Assembly: GCA_025927515.1 (NCBI GenBank)
Contig: JAICLG010000055.1
Location: 1-13,771, forward strand
From: Hyphomicrobium sp.
Lineage (GTDB): Bacteria > Pseudomonadota > Alphaproteobacteria > Rhizobiales > Hyphomicrobiaceae
Length of the DNA stretch: 13,771 bases
Direction: 5' to 3'
Of the stretch, positions 6,544 through 13,053 are shown in pieces. The translations under genes and the position numbers were made by a program. The notes under the pieces are model-generated. The model saw only the letters and a program-made list of their open reading frames with translations. It was not told where the DNA came from and made no database searches. Each line of letters opens with the position of its first letter. Within the stretch, counting starts at the first letter, position 1.

Positions 6544-7284
6544 TTAGAACGGAGACAAGATGTCGAGAATTTGCTGACCGTAGGCCGGCTTCTGGATCTG
6601 CACTACAGGGCCGCGACCGCCATAGGAGACACGTGCCTCGGCGATTTTATCGTAGGAGATTTTATTATCCGTCGAGATGTCGCGAGGCCGAATCACGCCG
6701 GCGACGCTTAGGACACGCACCTCATAATTAACGCGGACTTCTTGCGTGCCGCTGATTACGAGATTGCCGTTCGGCAAGACTTGCGTGACGACCGCCGCGA
6801 TCAGTAGGTTTATGTTCTCCGAACGCGTGATGCCGCCTTTCGCGTCGGTCACGGTCGTACGGTCCAGATTACCGTCCAATTTGCCTGAACCGGCAGCGCC
6901 TGGACCGCCGAAGCCAAAGTCAAAGTCCAGGGCCGAAGTCAGACCGACGCTTGCATCGCGCGATCGATTGAGCGTGTTGTCCAAAGATGCCTGATCTTTG
7001 ATTTGAATAGTCACGGTGACCACGTCGCCGGCTTTGAATGCTCTGGCGTCGCGAAAGAGGTCGGCACCCGAATCTTGCCACGTTGAATTTCCTGCGTGAT
7101 AGGCAGCCTGAGTAACCGGCAGTTGAAGGTGCGGAACACGATCCGACACCAATCCACTGCCGACCGGAGACAACGTCGGCTCTTTCCCCACTTCCTTTAG
7201 CTGATCCAGCGCGCAGGCCTGCAACAGCAGCGCCAGCGACACGGCGGCAAGCGGAGCCAAGCGCGGCCTAGTTCTGCTGCCCAT
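6544..7284 (-). CDS. flgH: Flagellar L-ring lipoprotein FlgH
   Basis: FlgH forms the outer-membrane L ring that, with the P ring, makes the bushing around the rod. The 246-aa product has a lipoprotein signal peptide with a lipobox-like LLLQAC; Cys24 is the expected lipidated residue (the Gln before Ala is slightly unusual). Family blocks follow: SGADLFRDARAFKAGDVVTV, the TIQIKDQASLDN stretch with its NRS element, and near the C-terminus LPNGNLVISGTQEVRVNYE and GVIRPRDISTDNKISYDKIAEARVSYGGRG (split here across adjacent segments). The start lies inside the 3' end of motE, overlapping 17 bp in another frame. It needs FlgA-type periplasmic steps and the FlgI ring beneath it. Confidence 0.96.
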   Translation of the reverse strand: MGSRTRPRLAPLAAVSLALLLQACALDQLKEVGKEPTLSPVGSGLVSDRVPHLQLPVTQAAYHAGNSTWQDSGADLFRDARAFKAGDVVTVTIQIKDQASLDNTLNRSRDASVGLTSALDFDFGFGGPGAAGSGKLDGNLDRTTVTDAKGGITRSENINLLIAAVVTQVLPNGNLVISGTQEVRVNYEVRVLSVAGVIRPRDISTDNKISYDKIAEARVSYGGRGPVVQIQKPAYGQQILDILSPF

Positions 7285-7879
7285 CGGCCTTCGACTCCAG
7301 CTTCATTGCGACTTCGCCCGCGCCCGCAACGATGGCCGTCAATCGCGCAGCCTTCGTCGGATCCATCTCGGCCAGGACGAGACTGCTCACCTTCGGAGAA
7401 AGCTTTGACGTGATAGCAGCCGCGGTCAGCTCATCCATGGCTGCCAGCTGGCTCGCCGCGGCGTCGGGCTTCATCTTGCTATAGATTTCAACGAGGGACT
7501 CGGTTGCGTGGTTCGTGAAATCCTCGCGTTTCTTGACCCAGCGCTTCAGCTCATCCGTTTTTGCCACCAGACGAGCGACGCGATCATCGAATTGCTTTTG
7601 GGCTTGGCGCAGTTTGTTTGTCTGCTGCGCAATCTGTGCGGCGGCGGCGGCATCAACGACGCTCGAGCAATACTGTTCGGCGGGGCTAAGCTGGCGCGGC
7701 GTCGCCGGTGGCAGCGGCAAAGCATCAGCAGCGTTCGATTCCTTGTCGGCTTTGCTGCTACCCTCAGCAGCTCCGGCGGGTGCGCCGCAGAGAATTGACA
7801 CGATCAAAAAGACGCCGGCGAGCCAAGACCAGCGTGCCGCCCGTCGCAATTCCCAGCCTAGAATAGATCCAGCGGTCAT
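7268..7879 (-). CDS. motE: MotE-like exported motility protein (MotC chaperone family)
   Basis: The 203-aa product has a hydrophobic N-terminal segment (about residues 17-37, ending GAPAGAAEG) that looks like a signal peptide or anchor. A predicted coiled coil follows at about 75-120, rich in Gln, Ala and Lys. The C-terminal part (about 130-190) has ESLVEIYSKMKPDAAASQLA and the LVLAEMDPTKAARL motif of the MgtE N-terminal-like fold found in MotE/COG3334 proteins. In Sinorhizobium MotE is a periplasmic chaperone for MotC, which fits a motC-like gene in this window. Placement between flgI and flgH is the standard rhizobial arrangement. It is coupled to flgI by ATGA and overlaps flgH by 17 bp. 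Confidence 0.88.
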   Translation of the reverse strand: MTAGSILGWELRRAARWSWLAGVFLIVSILCGAPAGAAEGSSKADKESNAADALPLPPATPRQLSPAEQYCSSVVDAAAAAQIAQQTNKLRQAQKQFDDRVARLVAKTDELKRWVKKREDFTNHATESLVEIYSKMKPDAAASQLAAMDELTAAAITSKLSPKVSSLVLAEMDPTKAARLTAIVAGAGEVAMKLESKADGQQN

Positions 7880-8979
7880 TGCACCACCAGCTCGGCTTGC
7901 AGCGCCCCCGCGGTCTTCATCGCTTGCAGAATGGCGATGATGCCGATGGGTTTCAGCCCCATGCGATTAAGCCCGGAAACCAATTCGCGGAGACTCGCAC
8001 CCTTCACCGTCGCGATAGGTCCGCCCGCTTCGTTGACGTCGACGTCCGTATCCGGCACCGTGACTGTCTGGCCTTTCGAGAAGGGTAGCGGCTGAGAAAC
8101 TTTTGGCTGCTCTTTGACACGGACCGTGACGTTGCCATGCGCGACAGCCACAGTAGAAATGTGAACATCGCTGCCGATGACGATCGTCCCGGTTCGCTCG
8201 TCTATGACAACACGAGCCGTTTGATCGGGATCAACCATGAGTTCGCCAAGCTCGGCAAATAGGCGGGCCGTAGAAACGCCTCTTGGCCGGCGGAGTACAA
8301 CGCTGTTAAAATCCCGGGCTTCCGCTAATTTCATTCCAAATCGGCGCGACGAATATGCATTGATGGCGTCCATGATCCGGACGGCCGTGGTGAAGTCGGG
8401 ATTGCGCAGCTCAAGTTCGAGCGGCATGTCTTCCATTGCGGCTTGCGGCGCATCGGTCTCCACGATTGCGCCATTCGGAATGCGACCGCGCGTCGGTATT
8501 CCGGACGTGATCGATTCAGCGGCACCCTTCGCCAGATAACCCGAGATTGTGATCGGCCCTTGGGCGGCGGCATAGATCACCCGATCAGCGCCCGAGAGAG
8601 ATGTCATGATCAGGGAGCCGCCGGCCAGCGATTTGGCATCGCCCATCGACGCAACCGTGACATCGAAACGCGACCCCTTCGTTGCGAAGGGAGGCAGCTC
8701 CGCCGTAACCATGACGGCGGCGACGTTGCGCGTATCCGGAATATTTTGCGAACCGCGAATATTGACGCCCATGCGGTCGAGCATGGCTTGCATGGACTGC
8801 TGCGTGAAGGGTGTGTTTCTGAGCGTATCACCCGTTCCATTCAAGCCGACGACGAGGCCATAGCCGACGAGCTGGTTGACGCGGACACCCTTGACGTCGG
8901 TGATGTCCTTGATCCGCGTCATCGCCTCGGCAGACGTTACGCCGAACAGAAAAAACAGAAGTGCGACGCAGATTTTCAT
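7876..8979 (-). CDS. flgI: Flagellar P-ring protein FlgI
   Basis: FlgI forms the periplasmic P ring in the peptidoglycan layer. The 367-aa length is typical. A signal peptide covers residues 1 to about 19 (MKICVALLFFLFGVTSAEA). The mature protein starts with the hallmark RIKDITDVKGVRVNQLVGYG and LVVGLNGTGDTLRNTPFT. Further family blocks include NIRGSQNIPDTRNVAAVMVT, the GSLIMTSLSGADRVIYAAAQ segment, RVVIDERTGTIVIGSDV, and the C-terminal LVSGLNRMGLKPIGIIAILQ. It overlaps flgA by 4 bp upstream and motE by 4 bp downstream. Its position right after flgA, its dedicated chaperone, is logical. Confidence 0.98.
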   Translation of the reverse strand: MKICVALLFFLFGVTSAEAMTRIKDITDVKGVRVNQLVGYGLVVGLNGTGDTLRNTPFTQQSMQAMLDRMGVNIRGSQNIPDTRNVAAVMVTAELPPFATKGSRFDVTVASMGDAKSLAGGSLIMTSLSGADRVIYAAAQGPITISGYLAKGAAESITSGIPTRGRIPNGAIVETDAPQAAMEDMPLELELRNPDFTTAVRIMDAINAYSSRRFGMKLAEARDFNSVVLRRPRGVSTARLFAELGELMVDPDQTARVVIDERTGTIVIGSDVHISTVAVAHGNVTVRVKEQPKVSQPLPFSKGQTVTVPDTDVDVNEAGGPIATVKGASLRELVSGLNRMGLKPIGIIAILQAMKTAGALQAELVVQ

Positions 8980-9455
8980 TGATCGTCAACCGTGAGTGTC
9001 CGGTCCGGTTCAACGCGTGCCTTGATGATGATCCCGCTGGTCGGATTGCGAACGGGAACCACCTCTCCGGCTGCTCCGGATCGCAGCGGTATGCCCACGC
9101 CGACAATCGACAGGAATTCCGAATTGTACGTCATCTTATAGGGACGGCCTTGCTTCACGATGTCTTGCTCGTGAACGGCCGAGCGGGGAATGAGCTGGTC
9201 GCGCATCAGCGTCCGCCGCGCAACCTTGCCGACGAGATCCTGCGGGTTTTCGCCAAACAGCGCCGGGCTCCCGTTGTCCCGTTTAACCTGCCGTTCAACG
9301 AGCGCATCGGCGGTGATGACGTCGCCGGGATAGATGACGTTGCGCGGAACGAAGACGGTGTGCATTTCGGCGGCGAAAGCTCGATCCGCTGCGCCAGCAC
9401 CGAGCGCGACGCAGAAGAGCAACAGCAAGGCTCGGGCAAAGCGCAGCATCATCAT
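8976..9455 (-). CDS. flgA: Flagellar P-ring assembly chaperone FlgA
   Basis: FlgA is a periplasmic chaperone needed for FlgI to form the P ring. The 159-aa product has a signal peptide (residues 1 to about 28, MMMLRFARALLLLFCVALGA, cleavage probably after AFA). A SAF-type domain follows, with VIYPGDVITADALVERQV and LVGKVARRTLMRDQLIPRSA, then the C-terminal strand-rich part with SGIIIKARVEPDRTLTVDDQ. It is shorter than enterobacterial FlgA (about 220 aa), as usual in rhizobia, lacking the extra N-terminal domain. Three consecutive ATGs begin the gene; the first gives a 4-bp overlap with flgG. Confidence 0.94.
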   Translation of the reverse strand: MMMLRFARALLLLFCVALGAGAADRAFAAEMHTVFVPRNVIYPGDVITADALVERQVKRDNGSPALFGENPQDLVGKVARRTLMRDQLIPRSAVHEQDIVKQGRPYKMTYNSEFLSIVGVGIPLRSGAAGEVVPVRNPTSGIIIKARVEPDRTLTVDDQ

Positions 9456-10243
9456 GGCATGTTCTTCGTGATGGTGCTGTACATGTCGTCTGCAGCCGTA
9501 ATGACTTTCGAGTTCATCTCGTACGCGCGCTGCGCGGCAATCAACTCGGTGATCTCCTTGACGGGATCGACGTTTGAGCTTTCGAGATAACCCTGTTGGA
9601 TTTTGGCGTAGCCGGGATCACCTGGGTTGCCGATGATCGGCTGACCGGATGCTTCCGTTTCGCGGAAAAGATTGCCCCCCAGCGCGTCAAGGCCTGTTTC
9701 GTTAGCGAAGTTGGCGATCGACAGCTGACCAAGAAGCTGCTGCTGGCCCGTTGCGCCGATGGTCGCATAAACCTGGCCGGCGGCGTTGATCTGGACATCG
9801 GTTGCGGTGCTCGGAACGGTGATGTTCGGAATGACCAGATTGCCATCAAGCGTAATCAGCTGACCGTTCGCGCTCTTATTGAAAGCGCCGTCCCGCGTAT
9901 AAAGGATTTCGTTGTTCTCGCCCTGAATCTGGAACCAGCCGTTACCGTCCAGCGCGACGTCGAATTTATTGCTCGTCGGCGACAGGGCGCCTTGCATCGA
10001 GAGATGGCGTATCGCAACGGTGCGGACGCCGAGACCGAGCTGATTGCCTTCCGGTACGAACGTATCGTCATCGTCGCGGGCAACCGTACCCGCTTCGCGG
10101 TTCGTCTGATAAAGAAGATCTGTGAATTCGGCGCGGGCGCGCTTAAAGCCCGTCGTGTTGATGTTTGCGACGTTATTCGCGATGACCTCGACGTTCGTCT
10201 GCTGTGCCGACATGCCCGTTGCGGCAATCGATAGCGCTCTCAT
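9452..10243 (-). CDS. flgG: Flagellar distal rod protein FlgG
   Basis: FlgG builds the distal rod that crosses the P and L rings. The 263-aa length is typical. The N-terminal rod signature is present: MRALSIAATGMSAQQTNVEV and then ANNVANINTTGFKRARAEF. The FlgG-specific middle, with NGWFQIQ and YTRDGAFN, distinguishes it from FlgF. The C-terminal helix has YLESSNVDPVKEITELI and AAQRAYEMNSKVI. The fliE stop TGA is part of the TGAGG ribosome binding site, 11 nt before the ATG. Its stop overlaps flgA. FlgF, often next to flgG in other bacteria, is absent here, as in other rhizobial clusters. Confidence 0.97.
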   Translation of the reverse strand: MRALSIAATGMSAQQTNVEVIANNVANINTTGFKRARAEFTDLLYQTNREAGTVARDDDDTFVPEGNQLGLGVRTVAIRHLSMQGALSPTSNKFDVALDGNGWFQIQGENNEILYTRDGAFNKSANGQLITLDGNLVIPNITVPSTATDVQINAAGQVYATIGATGQQQLLGQLSIANFANETGLDALGGNLFRETEASGQPIIGNPGDPGYAKIQQGYLESSNVDPVKEITELIAAQRAYEMNSKVITAADDMYSTITKNMP

Positions 10244-10254
10244 GATTCACGACC

Positions 10255-10599
10255 TCAAATCTGCATCCGGCTGATTTCCTGATAAGCGCTCACGACCTTG
10301 TCGCGGACCGCCACCACTGTCTGAAGTGTTTGTTGCGCCATCATCACGGCTTGCACGACCTGCTGCAGTGAGGCCTGTCCCTTCATTCCTGCGGTCGCCG
10401 TCGTCTCGCCGGCTTTGATCGTCGAGATGGCGTCCGCCGCCATCGTCGCGAGCGTCTGAGCGAAGTCGGCTTGCGGAGCGGCGTTCGCCGCGGCCGAAGC
10501 AGCCGCAGAGGCAGCCGGCGCGATGGCAGGTGCACCCGCCGCGCTCGAGCCGGTGACGCGATCGACATCAGGAGACAACATCGCGATCGCCAAGCTCAT
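10255..10599 (-). CDS. fliE: Flagellar hook-basal body complex protein FliE
   Basis: FliE is the small adapter that joins the MS ring to the proximal rod. The 114-aa product has a variable N-terminus with an Ala/Pro-rich segment (about 18-45, many SAA/AAA repeats). The conserved FliE helices follow: FAQTLATMAADAISTIKAGE, then the C-terminal SLQQVVQAVMMAQQTLQTVV and AVRDKVVSAYQEISRMQI. The C-terminal YQEI-(S/M)-RM ending is diagnostic. The ATG overlaps the flgC stop (ATGA). Gene order flgB-flgC-fliE matches most flagellated bacteria. Confidence 0.96.
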   Translation of the reverse strand: MSLAIAMLSPDVDRVTGSSAAGAPAIAPAASAAASAAANAAPQADFAQTLATMAADAISTIKAGETTATAGMKGQASLQQVVQAVMMAQQTLQTVVAVRDKVVSAYQEISRMQI

Positions 10600-11015
10600 G
10601 ACGGCCTCATAAGATCGATGGTCATCGAGACGAGTTCGCGGACCTGTTTGATGACTTGCGTATTCGCGGTGTAGGAGCGTGATGCTTCACGCATATCCGC
10701 AAGCTCAACCAGCATGTTGACGTTGGGCATCTTGACCATGCCCTTGTCGTCCGCAGCGGGATTACCCGGCAGGTATTGCGTTTCGTACGGCGTTTCATCG
10801 CGCGCGATCTGATCCACCTGGACCAAATCGACGCCCGAGTTATCGTCCATGACGCTATCGAAGCTGATGGTCTTTCGTTGATAGGGATCGGAACCAGGGG
10901 TCTTGCCTGTGCTCGAGGCGTTCGCGATGTTTTCTGAAACGACCCGCATGCGCGCCGACTGCGCAAAGAGGCCAGCTGCCGCAGATTTCTGCGATGCTAT
11001 GAGTGGATCGCTCAT
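10596..11015 (-). CDS. flgC: Flagellar proximal rod protein FlgC
   Basis: FlgC is one of the proximal rod subunits. The 139-aa length is standard. The N-terminal helix and rod motif read LFAQSARMRVVSENIANASS followed by TGKTPGSDPYQRKTISF, the typical FlgC pattern. The PNVNMLVELADMREASRSY stretch and the NTQVIKQVRELVSMTIDL C-terminal helix match the family. It begins 2 nt after the flgB stop and overlaps fliE by 4 bp. Rod subunits are exported through the flagellar gate without a cleaved signal, and none is seen. Confidence 0.97.
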   Translation of the reverse strand: MSDPLIASQKSAAAGLFAQSARMRVVSENIANASSTGKTPGSDPYQRKTISFDSVMDDNSGVDLVQVDQIARDETPYETQYLPGNPAADDKGMVKMPNVNMLVELADMREASRSYTANTQVIKQVRELVSMTIDLMRPS

Positions 11016-11017
11016 CT

Positions 11018-11395
11018 CTAGCCCTTTGTGACCGATAGCAGCATGTTGCTGAATGTTTTGAGGATCTGCGTGTTCATCGAATAATTCTGCATCACCTCAT
11101 TCGATTTGAGGAACTCTTGTGCGAGGCTGACGTCGTTGCCGGACACCAGCACTTCCGCTTTGTCGGGATCGTTCTCGTTTTCAGGTATCTTGCCGTCGTC
11201 GGGACCTGTCAGATGTTCCGGATTCGTCGTCGCCATCGAAACGGAGCGGCGCATCACGTCCTCGAAGCTTTCGACGTCTTTCGCCATGTAACCAGGCGTA
11301 TTGGCGTTCGCGACATTCTCGGAAATCACCGATTGACGCTGAGCAAGCCACTCGTTTTGGCGAAATGCCAGGTCAAAGAGTTGCAGGGGCTGCAT
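11018..11395 (-). CDS. flgB: Flagellar proximal rod protein FlgB
   Basis: FlgB is a proximal rod subunit and the first gene of the flgB-fliP operon. The 125-aa product starts MQPLQLFDLAFRQNEWLAQR, then has the rod signature VISENVANANTPGYMAKDV and the SFEDVMRRS segment. The C-terminal helix is FLKSNEVMQNYSMNTQILK. GAGGA lies 6 nt before the ATG, a good ribosome binding site. There is 117 bp of non-coding DNA upstream, so a promoter for the operon is expected there. Confidence 0.96.
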   Translation of the reverse strand: MQPLQLFDLAFRQNEWLAQRQSVISENVANANTPGYMAKDVESFEDVMRRSVSMATTNPEHLTGPDDGKIPENENDPDKAEVLVSGNDVSLAQEFLKSNEVMQNYSMNTQILKTFSNMLLSVTKG

Positions 11396-11512
11396 GGCGA
11401 GTCCTCGATTTGGCTATCCCCTGTTTGCCTGCCGTCGCTTGCGTCGGACTGGACAACTGGCGGATCGCGCCGCTTTTTTTCGAGGATCAACAAAGGCGTT
11501 TCTGGCTTTCCC
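11396..11512 (-). promoter_or_regulatory. Likely promoter region of the flgB-fliP operon
   Basis: This gap separates the unrecognised ORF from flgB. It contains a 16-bp dyad CCGtCGC-TT-GCGtCGG at 11432-11447 (symmetric except for the two T positions and the centre), 37 bp upstream of the flgB ATG, and a run of seven A on the minus strand (T on plus) at 11474-11480. No clear sigma-54, sigma-28 or sigma-70 promoter stands out, nor a good terminator for the ORF upstream, so read-through from the fliG-flhB block is possible. The promoter call is by position. Confidence 0.4.
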
Positions 11513-11932
11513 CTAATTGAGGCGCGCTTCGCCTAAGGCGCGATGCAGGCGCGTTGTGTTATGCTCTGGTCCGAGCGTATCTCCCTCGAACGAGATATAG
11601 GTGATCTCGACCCCGGCCTCTTCCGCGTCGAGCAGGAGGCGGAAATAGACGTGAATGGCCTGATGATGGAATTCCATATCAAAGGACACGCTCGGCACGG
11701 TGCCCCAATCGAGATAAACGTCGCCTGAGTGCCCGAACATCAGCGTTTCCGGTTTAAACGAAAGCTCGATCGAGGCCTGGACGAGTGCACCGACGCTGCC
11801 GATCTGGCCGGATTTCAGGTAGGTCACGATGTCGGGCAGATCAATCAGGCGGAGGTCCGCCGCGACGGTCCGGATGCTCTCGCCGAGAATTTTTTCGCGT
11901 TCGTGGGAATGATCGGTTCGACACACTTGCAT
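11513..11932 (-). CDS. Unrecognised 139-aa protein encoded after flhB
   Basis: I do not recognise this family. The ORF starts 14 nt after the flhB stop, with GAGAGGA about 9 nt before its ATG, so it looks like the last gene of the fliG-flhB unit. The product is soluble, with no signal peptide or membrane segment. The N-terminal half is helical-looking (ESIRTVAADLRLIDLPDIVT). The C-terminal half looks strand-rich, with SGDVYLDWGTVPSVSFDMEF, HVYFRLLLDAEEAGVEITYI and a final acidic-to-basic tail. Histidines cluster at FHHQAIH. Its codon use looks like that of its neighbours, and the same strand and close spacing make it a real gene rather than a shadow. A flagellar role is likely from context only; it might be an assembly, chaperone or regulatory factor. 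Confidence 0.8.
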   Translation of the reverse strand: MQVCRTDHSHEREKILGESIRTVAADLRLIDLPDIVTYLKSGQIGSVGALVQASIELSFKPETLMFGHSGDVYLDWGTVPSVSFDMEFHHQAIHVYFRLLLDAEEAGVEITYISFEGDTLGPEHNTTRLHRALGEARLN

Positions 11933-11946
11933 CGAGTAACGTCCTC

Positions 11947-13029
11947 TCAGGCGCGGACTTGGCTTCTACGATTCCGCCGCGCCTGCAGACGGATCAGTAT
12001 TTCGGCGATCGCCCTGTAGAACTCTACAGGGATCATTTGGTCCACCTCCACTTTTGCATAGAGGGACCTTGCAAGAGCCTTGTCTTCGATGATCGGGATG
12101 CCATTTTCTTCTGCGATCCTGCGGATCGAGAGGGCGATGAGATCCTGACCCTTGGCGACAATTCGGGGCGCGCCGCCTTCCGACCGCACGTAGCGCAACG
12201 CAACAGAAAAGTGCGTGGGATTGGCGATGACGACGGTCGCCCGCGGTACATCCTTGAGCATCCGGCGGCGCACACGTGACCGGGCGATTGAGCGACGGCG
12301 AGCCTTCATGTGAGGATCGCCTTCCATCTGGCGCCGCTCGTCCTTAATTTCCTGCGGAGCCATGCGCAACGAGCGCCGCCATAGGACGTGTGCGACAGGC
12401 AGATCGAAAATCAACAGCGTGAATGATAGAAGTGCCAGCGCCGTCAGCAGCGCAACGACGCTTTTTTGCGACAGCGCCAACACTGCCGTTGGATCATTCC
12501 AGATCGAATTGGTGAAGTCGTGCCACATGTACATGAGGATGGCGACGCTGGTGATGGCAACGATGATCAATCGCAGCGTCAGCTTCAGAAATTCGACAAA
12601 TCCCGACAGGCTGAAAATGCGTTTCAATCCCTTTGAAGGGGAGAGACGAGAAATGTCCGGCATGACGCGCTTGAACACGGGGACGGGAGGATTTTGCAAA
12701 ACGGAGGCGATCACGCCGGCAGCAGCGAAGGCCAGGATGATCGGTGCAGTGACGGTTGCGGCGTTGCTTCCGACGACGTCGAACAGCAGCATCACGTCGC
12801 CGCCGTTTTCGAGATGAATCGATCCGACGTTCGAAAGAAGTCCGACCAACATGCTACTAAGATGGTATGCGAACGCTTGTCCTAGAACGGCAATGACAAG
12901 CAGCGATGCCAACAGATACGCAAAATTCGGAACCTCGCGCGACGTTGGAACATTGCCGTCGCCCCGCGCGTCGGTCAGCCGCTTGTCTGTCGCCTCTTCC
13001 GTCCGGCTGTGTTGATCCTGTTCGGACAT
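11947..13029 (-). CDS. flhB: Flagellar type III export switch protein FlhB
   Basis: FlhB is the inner-membrane export component that switches substrate specificity from rod/hook to filament type. The 360-aa length is typical. The N-terminus has the family start EEATDKRLTDARGDGNVPTS. Four hydrophobic segments lie at about residues 36-65, 90-112, 145-168 and 188-216, followed by the conserved MAPQEIKDERRQMEGDPHMK linker. The autocleavage motif NPTH is at residues 270-273 (cleavage between Asn270 and Pro271), followed by FSVALRY. The C-terminal domain has APRIVAKGQDLIALSIR and PVEFYRAIAEIL. The short basic tail (RRNRRSQVRA) lacks the longer extension seen in some species. It starts 24 nt after the fliG stop, with a GAGG ribosome binding site. 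Confidence 0.97.
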   Translation of the reverse strand: MSEQDQHSRTEEATDKRLTDARGDGNVPTSREVPNFAYLLASLLVIAVLGQAFAYHLSSMLVGLLSNVGSIHLENGGDVMLLFDVVGSNAATVTAPIILAFAAAGVIASVLQNPPVPVFKRVMPDISRLSPSKGLKRIFSLSGFVEFLKLTLRLIIVAITSVAILMYMWHDFTNSIWNDPTAVLALSQKSVVALLTALALLSFTLLIFDLPVAHVLWRRSLRMAPQEIKDERRQMEGDPHMKARRRSIARSRVRRRMLKDVPRATVVIANPTHFSVALRYVRSEGGAPRIVAKGQDLIALSIRRIAEENGIPIIEDKALARSLYAKVEVDQMIPVEFYRAIAEILIRLQARRNRRSQVRA

Positions 13030-13053
13030 TAAAGACCTCGGAGGCCGCGCGAA

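Noticed and set aside
9596..10234. Plus-strand 212-aa open frame opposite flgG
   Set aside because: Antisense shadow of a certain flgG gene.
11459..11480. Plus-strand terminator-like GGCG-N5-CGCC followed by seven T
   Set aside because: The stem has only 4 bp and there is no plus-strand gene to terminate. It is probably just an A-tract on the coding strand upstream of flgB.
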